From NCBI RefSeq assembly GCF_014698035.1, contig NZ_JACJSF010000004.1:62001-126000 (forward strand): 64,000 nt of DNA. Reading direction: 5' to 3'. Numbering within the stretch: the first letter of the stretch is position 1; every line of letters begins with the position of its first letter. This document shows positions 9,131 to 17,278 of this stretch, piece after piece. The notes under the pieces were generated by a model. It saw only the letters and a list, made by a program, of their open reading frames with translations, was not told the DNA's origin and made no database searches. Position numbers and translations under genes: made by a program. Source of the stretch: Desmonostoc muscorum FACHB-395. GTDB taxonomy: Bacteria; Cyanobacteriota; Cyanobacteriia; Cyanobacteriales; Nostocaceae.

Positions 9131-10666
9131 ATGGTATTCACAGAATTTCGATTTGTATTTTTCTTCTTGATTGTTTTCTGCATTTATTGGGCTTTGGAGA
9201 AACACAATCATCGAAAAATGTGGCTGCTAGTCTGTAGTTATATATTCTATAGTGCTTGGGATTGGCGCTTCCTTTCTTTGCTCTTGCTATCGACAGTTAT
9301 TGATTACTTTGTCGGTCTAATGCTGTCTAGACCACAGGTTAATGATTTGCAGAGCGCCATATCAGAGCCGGCAATCCTAACAACCGATAATATAGTCGAG
9401 AAGAAAAAAAATACAAGTTTTTGGAATTTGGATGCCTTGCTGAATAAGCCACAAAATCAGCAGCAACGCCAAGCATGGTTAATACTTAGTTTAGTAGCAA
9501 ATCTAGGAATATTAGGGTTTTTTAAGTACTATAATTTCTTCACTGAGTCTGCTGCAAACTTATTAGCTTTTTTGGGTTTACCTATAAACCTGCAAACCCT
9601 CAAAATTATTCTGCCAGCAGGCATTAGTTTTTATACTTTTCAAACTTTAAGTTACTCCCTTGATGTCTATCTAGGTAAACTCAAACCTGTTCGGAATTTT
9701 TGGGATTTTTCTCTATTTGTAACTTTTTTTCCTCAACTGGTTGCAGGGCCAATTGTCCGTGCATCTACCTTTTTACCTCAACTACTAACCCCAAAAAACT
9801 TAAGCGAGGTTGATTTTCGCGGATGTTTAATACTTTTTTTCGTAGGGTATTTCAAGAAAGCCTGCATTTCGGATAATCTTTCGCCTTTAGTAGAACAGTA
9901 TTTCACGAATCCAGAAAATTATACTTTCTTGAGTTGTTGGATTGCTGTTATTTCTTTCGTCATCCAGGTATACTGCGACTTTTCTGGCTATTCAGATATG
10001 GCGATCGCTTCAGCCGGTTTACTTGGATACAAACTACCTCTGAACTTTAATTTTCCCTACCTTTCCGGCAATATCACTGATTTGTGGCAACGTTGGCACA
10101 TTACCCTCTACAGTTGGTTGCGAGATTATGTTTATATTCCTCTAATGAGAAAGCGACCAAAAGCTGAACGAACAGAACTATTTGGGTATAAAAATCTTCT
10201 CATTTTGATGCTTCTGTCAGGACTCTGGCATGGAGCTGCTTGGCACTTTGTAGTTTGGGGTGGATTAAATGGATTCGCTTTAGTTGTTCACAAGCAATGG
10301 TTATCTCGGATCGCTCCCTATAAGGGATTGCTAACACTGAGAAAGATGCTAGGTATTCCCTTAACAATGTATTGGTTTTGTGCGTCTGCCGTCTTCTTTC
10401 GGAGTAACGATCTCAGCAGTGCCATACAAATAGAAAAATCCTTTTTATTCTTGAATTCTCTTGGCTCTCAAAACCTAAATCTCCAAGTTGCATGGATTTT
10501 TGTACCTTTAATTATACTCCATTGGGCGACTTATAAAGGTTGGTTTGCCGATTGGTGGCGTAAAATTCCTAGTTGGAGTTTTGCTGTTTGCTTTGGGGTT
10601 TTAGTTTCAGCAATATTTCGGCTGACAGCAATCAATCCTCAACCTTTTGTCTACTTTCAGTTTTAG
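9131..10666 (+). CDS. MBOAT family O-acyltransferase (AlgI/DltB-like)
   Basis: Polytopic membrane-bound O-acyltransferase, 511 residues. Family signatures are clear: FFPQLVAGPIVR (about residue 200), WQRWHITLYSWLRDYVYIPL with the conserved His (about 325), and LLSGLWHGAAWHF containing the probable catalytic His367. About 10 hydrophobic helices are present, and a short hydrophilic insertion lies near residues 72-115. In AlgI and PatA systems such proteins move acetyl groups across the membrane to an SGNH partner, and the preceding gene supplies such a partner. Here the pair sits between sugar-transfer genes and an NRPS gene, so the acceptor could be a sugar on the product or a cell-surface glycan. 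Confidence 0.92.
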   Translation: MVFTEFRFVFFFLIVFCIYWALEKHNHRKMWLLVCSYIFYSAWDWRFLSLLLLSTVIDYFVGLMLSRPQVNDLQSAISEPAILTTDNIVEKKKNTSFWNLDALLNKPQNQQQRQAWLILSLVANLGILGFFKYYNFFTESAANLLAFLGLPINLQTLKIILPAGISFYTFQTLSYSLDVYLGKLKPVRNFWDFSLFVTFFPQLVAGPIVRASTFLPQLLTPKNLSEVDFRGCLILFFVGYFKKACISDNLSPLVEQYFTNPENYTFLSCWIAVISFVIQVYCDFSGYSDMAIASAGLLGYKLPLNFNFPYLSGNITDLWQRWHITLYSWLRDYVYIPLMRKRPKAERTELFGYKNLLILMLLSGLWHGAAWHFVVWGGLNGFALVVHKQWLSRIAPYKGLLTLRKMLGIPLTMYWFCASAVFFRSNDLSSAIQIEKSFLFLNSLGSQNLNLQVAWIFVPLIILHWATYKGWFADWWRKIPSWSFAVCFGVLVSAIFRLTAINPQPFVYFQF

Positions 10667-10711
10667 TGTTTGATTATTCTTTTACTGTCAAAAGAGTAGT
10701 TAATTTTTAAC

Positions 10712-10740
10712 GAACCACAGAGGCACAGAGAACACAGAGG
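10712..10740 (+). repeat. Short CACAGAG-type repeat upstream of the second NRPS
   Basis: The spacer between the MBOAT and NRPS genes contains the imperfect direct repeat CACAGAGG / CACAGAGA / CACAGAGG. This resembles a dispersed low-complexity repeat common in filamentous cyanobacteria. No promoter elements could be assigned with confidence. Confidence 0.5.
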
Positions 10741-10775
10741 AAGAGAGAAGATAGGTAGTTTATTAATTACGAATT

Positions 10776-13700
10776 ATGAGCAAGCTGCAAATAATTAAAA
10801 ATAAAAATATTGAATCTATTTATCCTCTTTCTCCTATGCAGCAGGGTATGCTTTTTCATACTTTGTATGAGCCAGAATCAGGGGTGTATCTTGAGCAGTT
10901 CTGTCTAACGCTCTCTGGAAATCTAGATATTACAGTGCTTCAGCAGGCCTGTGTGCGAGTAATGAAGCGTCACCCAGTTCTGCGTACCCTTGTGGTTTGG
11001 GAAAAACAAGAAAAGCCTCTCCAGGTAGTATGTAAACAAGTGGAGTTGCCTTGGCAGAACTATGATTGGCGTTCCTTATCTTTAGCAGAACAAGAAGAGC
11101 ATTTAAAAGCTTTCTTACAAGCAGATCGAGTTCAAGGCTTCGTTCTTGACAAAGCTCCACTTATGCGATTTAGCTTAATTCAAATCGCTGATGATATTTA
11201 CGAATTTGTCTGGAGCTTTCATCACCTGCTGATTGATGGTTGGAGTTGGCCAATTCTCTGCAAAGAAGTCTTTGCTTTTTACAATGCTTTAGTTAAAGGC
11301 AAATATTTATATTTAAATACCCCTCGTCCTTACCGATATTACATCAATTGGTTACAGCAACAAGATTTAAGAGCAGCAGAAATATTTTGGCGGCAACAAC
11401 TTCAAGGTTTTACTAACCCTACCCGTTTGCAACTAAATCAGGATGAGGTACAACATTTTCCCCAGTCAAAAACTTACTACGATCAGCAGTGCTGTTTATC
11501 GGCAACTATAACTGCTGCTTTACAATCCCAGGCACAGCAGTATCATCTGACACTTTCAACTTTCGTCCAAGCTGCTTGGGCACTTTTACTTAGTCGCTAC
11601 ACTGATGAGTCTGAGGTAGTGTTTGGAGCAACTGTGTCCGGTCGTCCTCCCACTTTATCGGGGGTGGAATCTATGGTGGGACTATTCATTAATACTTTAC
11701 CAGTCAGGGTGAAAGTACCAACAGCAACTCCTTTATGGCAATGGCTGAGGGAATTGCAGGCTCAACAGGTAGAGCGATCGCAATATTCTTGGTTTCCATT
11801 AGTAGAAATTCAAGCTCTTAGTGAAATTCCCCAAGAATTACCCCTGTTTGAAAGCATCGTGGTGTTTGAGAACTACCCACAAGATCCGTCTTTATCAAAT
11901 CTAGGTAGCACCATCCAGATTACCAAACGGCGAGTCATTGAACAAACCAATTATCCGCTCACAGTCATCGCTGTACCAGGACAAGAATTATCCCTACGCA
12001 TTCTTTATGATGGTAGCCGCTTTGATAACGAAACAATTAACCGGATGATGGGACATCTTGTAACTTTGTTAGAGGGTATGGTTACAAATGTCGAGCAGAC
12101 AGTAGGAGAGATACCCATGCTAACTGCTGCTGAACAGTACCAATTAGTCGAGTGGAATGACACCCAAACAGATTATCCCAATAAATGTATCGCTCAGTTG
12201 TTTGAAGAACAGGTGGAACGGACACCGGATGCAGTAGCAGTTTCGTTTCAATCCCAACACCTGACTTACCAGCAGTTAAATTGTCAGGCTAACAAGTTAG
12301 CGCACCATCTACAAAAACTTGGGGTAAAACCAGAAGTGCGGGTAGGGATTTGCGTAGAGCGTTCTTTATCGATGGTAGTAGGACTTTTGGCAATCCTCAA
12401 AGCTGGTGGTGCTTACGTACCTTTAGATCCGCGATCGCCCCAAGAACGCTTAACTTATATGTTGAGTGATTCTCAAGCGTCGATGTTGCTGACAGATTCA
12501 TCAATTACTTTATCTGAGCAACCATTAACAGTAGTTTGCTTAGATACATCGGATTTCTGCCAAAACAGTCAGGAAAATCCTGTTAATGGAGTGATACCAG
12601 GGAACTTGGCTTATGTCATGTATACTTCTGGCTCAACCGACAAACCCAAAGGTGTAGCCATGAGTCACCGTTCTCTGGTGAATCTTTTATATTGGCAAAT
12701 GGACGAAAGTTCTTTAAGTTGTGCTAAAACTTTGCAATTTGCTTCCATCAGTTTCGATGTCTCTTTTCAAGAAATCTTCTCTACCTGGTGTAACGGCGGA
12801 ACCTTAGTTTTAATCACCGAAAAACTACAAAAAGATGGGTTCGCATTATTACAGTTAATTGCCCAAGAAAAGGTGGAAAGACTGTTTTTGCCCTTTGTCG
12901 CCCTTCAGCAATTAGCCCATGCTGCCTCTATTACTCAATTATATCCTGCATCTTTGCGTCAGATTATGACGGCAGGAGAACAGCTACATATTACCCCTGT
13001 TTTAGTCAACTTTTTTAAGGAGCTTTCTGGTTGTACGCTACAAAATCAGTATGGGCCGACGGAGAGCCATGTGGTAACAAGTTTTACCTTAAAAGATGTG
13101 GTAAGCAGTTGGTCGCCACTTCCGCCTATTGGTCGGGCGATCGCAAATACGCAAATCTACATCCTTGACCGCCATCTGCAACCATTACCAATTGGAGTTC
13201 CTGGAGAACTGTATATCGGCGGTGTTGCGATCGCTAGAAGTTATATTAATTCCCCGGAATTGACGGCTGAGAAATTCATTGTGAAGGATGGGAATCGTTT
13301 GTATAAGACAGGCGATCGCGCTCGATATTTATCTGATGGCAACATCGAATTTCTCGGTCGAATTGACAATCAAGTGAAGGTGCGGGGTTTTCGCATTGAA
13401 CTGGGAGAAATTGAAACCGTACTCGCCGCACACCCCCAGGTAAAAGAAGCAGTAGTTATCGCCAGAGAAGATGAACCAGGAAACAAGCGTCTAGTCGCCT
13501 ACATTGTCCCCAAACAACACTTAGACACCAGCGAACTGCTTTGTTACCTCAAACAAAAGTTACCCGAATATATGCTACCTTCTGCTTTTGTAAAGTTGCT
13601 GGATGCTCTACCTCTAACCCCCAGTGGTAAAATAGAGCGCCGCGCTTTACCAGCACCTTTGAGTCGGGAAACACGGAACATCTCTACAGACTTGATTCCA

Positions 13701-15419
13701 CCCCGTACTGTTACTGAAGAGGTTCTGGCAGGAATCTGGAGCGATGTTTTAGGACTAGAAAAAGTTGGTATCCATGACAACTTCTTTGCATTAGGAGGGC
13801 ATTCCCTATCAGCAATGCAAGTCATTGCTCGGTTGCGAGAAACTTTCAAAATAGAGTTACCTATAAGCTGTCTGTTTGATTACCCGACAGTAGTTGAGCT
13901 AAATCGGCAAATTTCAGAATACCGCCAAAAAGAGGCAGGGGAGCAGGGGAGCAGGGGAGCAGGGGAGCGGGGGAGCAGGGGAGAAATAATCATTCTTTCT
14001 CATCCCCCTCTGCCCTCTTGTAAAAATGACTTGACCCCATCTCTTAAACCAGTACCTCGAAATACAAAAGAGTTGCCAATTTCTTTGACTCAGCTTGAGT
14101 TTTGGATATTAGCTCAATTGCATCCGGGTATTCCCGTCTATAATATTCCACTGGCTTATCGCTTGACGGGTTTACTCAACGTCACTGCTTTAGCACAAAG
14201 CCTCGTGGAAATTGTCCGTCGTCACGAAGCTTTGCGAACTACTTTTGCGATCGCAGATAAGCAAGTAGTTCAGAAAATTGCTCAACAGCCCATATTGCCA
14301 TTTTCGGTGGTAGATTTGCGAAAACTTTCTGAATCTAAAACTGAGCGAAAGGCTCTGGCTCAAAAATTTATCACTGAGGAAAAAAACCAGCCTTTTGATC
14401 TAGAACAAGAACCTTTGTTACGCATCAAGCTACTGCGGCTCTCTGATGCCGAGCATTTACTAATAATAACTATCCATCATCTGGTTTGTGATGGTTGGTC
14501 TGTGGGTGTGTTTTTACAGGAGCTAACAAAATTATACGCAGCATTTTGTCATGGTCAGCCTTCACCGCTTCCTGATTTACCCATCCAATATGCTGACTTT
14601 GCCCATTGGCAACAGCAGTGGGTTGCTCGTCCTGCTTTTGTGTCTGACCTTAACTACTGGAAGCAGCAACTAGGCAATAGCAAACTTTTACTACAGTTAC
14701 CTACTGACCGTCCGCGTTTACCAGTACGAACTTTTGAGGGTGCAAGTCAAACTTTCATCATCCCTAAGAGCCTAACAAATGCTCTTAAACATCTGAGCCA
14801 ACAGCACAATGTAACTCTATTCGTGACTCTGTTAACAGCCTTTAAAATAGTGCTATTTTATTACACCGGGCAGTCAGATATTATTGTGGGCACTCCCTTT
14901 GCCAATCGCCAACAAGTGGAAACTAAAGGACTTATTGGATGCTTCATTAACACATTACCAATACGTACACATTTGGGAGGCGATCCAAGTCTGAGAGAGT
15001 TGCTGTATCAGGTGCGTGGCTCTTTCTTAGCAGCCTCCGATCAACAACAAATTCCCTTCGTAAAGTTAGTAGAAGCACTACAGCCAAAACTAGAACCAAG
15101 CCATTCTTTGCTATATCAAGTGATGTTTAACTTCTTGCCTCCATCAGATTTAAAACTGGCAAATTTGACTGTTCATCCCTGGTCAGTTGAAAGTCAAACA
15201 GCAGAATTTGATTGGGATATTTATCTTCAACAAACAACATTAGGAAGTATTGAAGGGAAATGGTGCTACAAAATCGATTTGTTTGATGCTACTACTATTA
15301 GTCGTGCGATAACTCAGTTTCTAGTGTTGCTTGAGTTGCTAATTACTAATCCAGAATGTCGTCTGACTGACCTTTCCTTACTATTTCAGCGCCATAATTC
15401 TCAATGCCGTGCAATGTAG
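10776..15419 (+). CDS. Nonribosomal peptide synthetase, C-A-PCP-C
   Basis: A 1547-residue NRPS. Domains in order: condensation (about 12-440; HHxxxDG at H149-D154), adenylation (about 455-960; TSGST P-loop near 617, YGPTE, the A7-A8 block, catalytic Lys of SGK near 952), carrier protein (about 975-1045; LGGHS with Ser1010), a repeat-rich linker (about 1053-1070), then a second condensation domain (about 1085-1540; HHxxxDG at H1234-D1239). It ends just after this C domain with no carrier or thioesterase. The residues I read at the Stachelhaus positions are D-V-Q-F-M-A-Q-V-V plus the invariant Lys, closest to proline-type codes, so proline or a methyl- or hydroxyproline is a weak prediction. 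The terminal C domain may accept another carrier in trans (compare the C-PCP protein at the left edge) or act in release. Confidence 0.95.
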   Translation: MSKLQIIKNKNIESIYPLSPMQQGMLFHTLYEPESGVYLEQFCLTLSGNLDITVLQQACVRVMKRHPVLRTLVVWEKQEKPLQVVCKQVELPWQNYDWRSLSLAEQEEHLKAFLQADRVQGFVLDKAPLMRFSLIQIADDIYEFVWSFHHLLIDGWSWPILCKEVFAFYNALVKGKYLYLNTPRPYRYYINWLQQQDLRAAEIFWRQQLQGFTNPTRLQLNQDEVQHFPQSKTYYDQQCCLSATITAALQSQAQQYHLTLSTFVQAAWALLLSRYTDESEVVFGATVSGRPPTLSGVESMVGLFINTLPVRVKVPTATPLWQWLRELQAQQVERSQYSWFPLVEIQALSEIPQELPLFESIVVFENYPQDPSLSNLGSTIQITKRRVIEQTNYPLTVIAVPGQELSLRILYDGSRFDNETINRMMGHLVTLLEGMVTNVEQTVGEIPMLTAAEQYQLVEWNDTQTDYPNKCIAQLFEEQVERTPDAVAVSFQSQHLTYQQLNCQANKLAHHLQKLGVKPEVRVGICVERSLSMVVGLLAILKAGGAYVPLDPRSPQERLTYMLSDSQASMLLTDSSITLSEQPLTVVCLDTSDFCQNSQENPVNGVIPGNLAYVMYTSGSTDKPKGVAMSHRSLVNLLYWQMDESSLSCAKTLQFASISFDVSFQEIFSTWCNGGTLVLITEKLQKDGFALLQLIAQEKVERLFLPFVALQQLAHAASITQLYPASLRQIMTAGEQLHITPVLVNFFKELSGCTLQNQYGPTESHVVTSFTLKDVVSSWSPLPPIGRAIANTQIYILDRHLQPLPIGVPGELYIGGVAIARSYINSPELTAEKFIVKDGNRLYKTGDRARYLSDGNIEFLGRIDNQVKVRGFRIELGEIETVLAAHPQVKEAVVIAREDEPGNKRLVAYIVPKQHLDTSELLCYLKQKLPEYMLPSAFVKLLDALPLTPSGKIERRALPAPLSRETRNISTDLIPPRTVTEEVLAGIWSDVLGLEKVGIHDNFFALGGHSLSAMQVIARLRETFKIELPISCLFDYPTVVELNRQISEYRQKEAGEQGSRGAGERGSRGEIIILSHPPLPSCKNDLTPSLKPVPRNTKELPISLTQLEFWILAQLHPGIPVYNIPLAYRLTGLLNVTALAQSLVEIVRRHEALRTTFAIADKQVVQKIAQQPILPFSVVDLRKLSESKTERKALAQKFITEEKNQPFDLEQEPLLRIKLLRLSDAEHLLIITIHHLVCDGWSVGVFLQELTKLYAAFCHGQPSPLPDLPIQYADFAHWQQQWVARPAFVSDLNYWKQQLGNSKLLLQLPTDRPRLPVRTFEGASQTFIIPKSLTNALKHLSQQHNVTLFVTLLTAFKIVLFYYTGQSDIIVGTPFANRQQVETKGLIGCFINTLPIRTHLGGDPSLRELLYQVRGSFLAASDQQQIPFVKLVEALQPKLEPSHSLLYQVMFNFLPPSDLKLANLTVHPWSVESQTAEFDWDIYLQQTTLGSIEGKWCYKIDLFDATTISRAITQFLVLLELLITNPECRLTDLSLLFQRHNSQCRAM
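13935..13982 (+). repeat. Intragenic 8-bp tandem repeat in NRPS linker
   Basis: About six copies of GCAGGGGA (one with GCGGGGGA) run in tandem within the coding sequence, between the carrier and second condensation domains. Because the unit is 8 bp, the peptide cycles through three frames and yields a Gly/Ser/Arg/Glu-rich flexible linker. Copy-number change by a single unit would break the frame. Confidence 0.9.
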
Positions 15420-15428
15420 GTACATATA

Positions 15429-15590
15429 AGAGGTTGTTTGAAAAGTGTTTCGCTGTGACTTTAGGCACTTTTAGATCCCCCCTAGCCCTTAAAAAGGGAG
15501 GAACCGGAATCAAAGTCCCCCTTTTTAAGGGGGATTTAGGGGGATCTAAAACTTTTGATATCGGCAATAGAACTTTTCAAACATCCTCTA
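15429..15590. mobile_element. MITE family 1, copy A
   Basis: A non-coding element of about 162 bp with terminal inverted repeats: 5' AGAGGTTGTTTGAAAAGT and 3' ACTTTTCAAACATCCTCT (one mismatch). The interior holds two C-rich/G-rich inverted stretches around TTTTTAAGGGGGATTTAGGG that can fold into long hairpins. It lies just after the NRPS stop. A small frame through it is a repeat artefact. Related copies are at 29583-30002 and 34823-34960, with a fragment near 42417. Confidence 0.85.
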
Positions 15591-15657
15591 AGAGCAGGGA
15601 GCAGGGAGAACAAAACAAGAATAGGTGTAATTAATTCTGTTTAGGTACTTAACTTAT

Positions 15658-17049
15658 ATGTCAGACATACAGATTATGGAAAAAACAAGACTGACTATTT
15701 TACGGGAAATGCGGCTGTTTATCATTGTTTGGGTAGGACAATTGATCGCCTTGATTGGTTCGAGTACCACTGCCTTTGCCTTAGATATCTGGGTTTATAA
15801 TCGCACCGGTTCAGTTACCCAGTTTGCTTTAGTCTCTCTGTTCAATACTCTCCCGCTAATCTTAATTTCCCCGATCGCTGGGCCTCTGGTAGATAAGTGG
15901 GATCGCCGAAAGACAATGATTATCGCTGATGTCTTGGCGTGTTTGGGAACGATCGCGATCGGCGTTTTATTTGTCATCGGTCGGTTAGAAGTCTGGCACA
16001 TTTACCTAGCCAATACCTTCACTGCTGTTTTCATGGCTTTTCACACACCTGCTTATACAGCATCAACAGTCTTACTAGTGCCGAAACAGCACCTTAATCG
16101 TGCCAATGGGCTAATGAGTCTGATGTTTGGTATTTCCCTAATCATTGCACCAACTCTCGGAGGCGTTTTACTAACCATTGTGCATTTGCAAGGGATTATT
16201 TTGTTTCACGTAACGGCTATATTTATTGCTGTTGTTTCCCTGATGCTGGTTCGGTTCCCGGAAGTCAACACAAGTGCTGTTGCAACTGTAAAAAGTTCAT
16301 TCCTAAGTGAAGCAACTTACGGATTGACATATTTGATCGCTCGACCAGGACTGCTGGGACTAGTATTATTCTCAGCTTCCAGCTTTTATATTGTGGGAGG
16401 TATTAATGTCATCACTATCCCGCTAGTCTTAAATTTCGTTTCAGTAAGCTTTCTGGGAACTATTCTTTCGCTATTTGGCATTGCGATCGTAGCAGGTGGC
16501 TTGCTTGTCAGCATCTGGGGAGGGCTAGAACGCAACATATATGCCATATACGGGTGTATGCTTTTGAGTGGCGTATTTATTTTCGTCGCCGGTTTGCAAC
16601 CCTCTCTTGTCATTTTCACTGTTGGTATCTTCTTATTTTTCCTAACACAACCGATCGTTTCCAGTTCCACGCAAGCTGTCATGCAAAATAAAGTAGAACC
16701 TAATGTACAAGGTAGAGTTTTTGCGATCAAAGGAGCGATTGAAGCAGCCGCTTTCCCTTTAGGCTACATCACGATTGGGCCTTTAGCCGAGAAAGTTTTT
16801 GAACCCTTAATGGCTACTAACGGTTTTTTAGCAGGAAGCATCGGACAAATCATCGGTGTTGGGTCAGGTCGTGGGATGGGACTTCTACTGATGATTATGG
16901 GAGTCTTGACCATTTTAGAAACCTCTATTGCCTACTTGTACCCTCGCTTACGGTTTGTGGAAGATGAACTGCCTAATGTTAGTAATGCAGTTGCAATGGC
17001 TGCTGATACAGCTTCTAGTAAGAATGACGCAGTTTCTTTGATATCCTAA
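15658..17049 (+). CDS. MFS exporter (DHA3/EntS-like)
   Basis: Major facilitator superfamily transporter of 463 residues with about 12 hydrophobic helices. The loop after helix 2 carries the MFS motif A variant GPLVDKWDRRKTMII (about residues 75-90), and the N terminus resembles EntS and macrolide-efflux proteins (FIIVWVGQLIALIGSSTTAFALDIWVY). It lies directly downstream of the NRPS on the same strand, a usual place for a siderophore or peptide exporter. Likely role: proton-driven export of the cluster product or resistance to it. Confidence 0.9.
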   Translation: MSDIQIMEKTRLTILREMRLFIIVWVGQLIALIGSSTTAFALDIWVYNRTGSVTQFALVSLFNTLPLILISPIAGPLVDKWDRRKTMIIADVLACLGTIAIGVLFVIGRLEVWHIYLANTFTAVFMAFHTPAYTASTVLLVPKQHLNRANGLMSLMFGISLIIAPTLGGVLLTIVHLQGIILFHVTAIFIAVVSLMLVRFPEVNTSAVATVKSSFLSEATYGLTYLIARPGLLGLVLFSASSFYIVGGINVITIPLVLNFVSVSFLGTILSLFGIAIVAGGLLVSIWGGLERNIYAIYGCMLLSGVFIFVAGLQPSLVIFTVGIFLFFLTQPIVSSSTQAVMQNKVEPNVQGRVFAIKGAIEAAAFPLGYITIGPLAEKVFEPLMATNGFLAGSIGQIIGVGSGRGMGLLLMIMGVLTILETSIAYLYPRLRFVEDELPNVSNAVAMAADTASSKNDAVSLIS

Positions 17050-17278
17050 ATTTGGCGTTGCATAGTGGTGGTTGATTAAAAACTCTACTAATTTGCAATT
17101 ATTATTTTATTTTCGGAATTTTCGATTTTTGAAAATTGGTCATTGTTAACTTAGTCTATAAATCGGAAAAATTTTGTATCTAGATTCAACATTTCTACTC
17201 TAGATTAAATCCTGTGTTTTTTCATCAGTTAGTATTTTTTTATTTCAATCAAAAAAGATGTTCAACTTATTTTAGAAT

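Noticed and set aside
15404-15634. A 76-codon + strand frame after the NRPS
   Set aside because: It runs through MITE family 1 copy A and its sequence is repeat-derived; no homology or ribosome-binding site.
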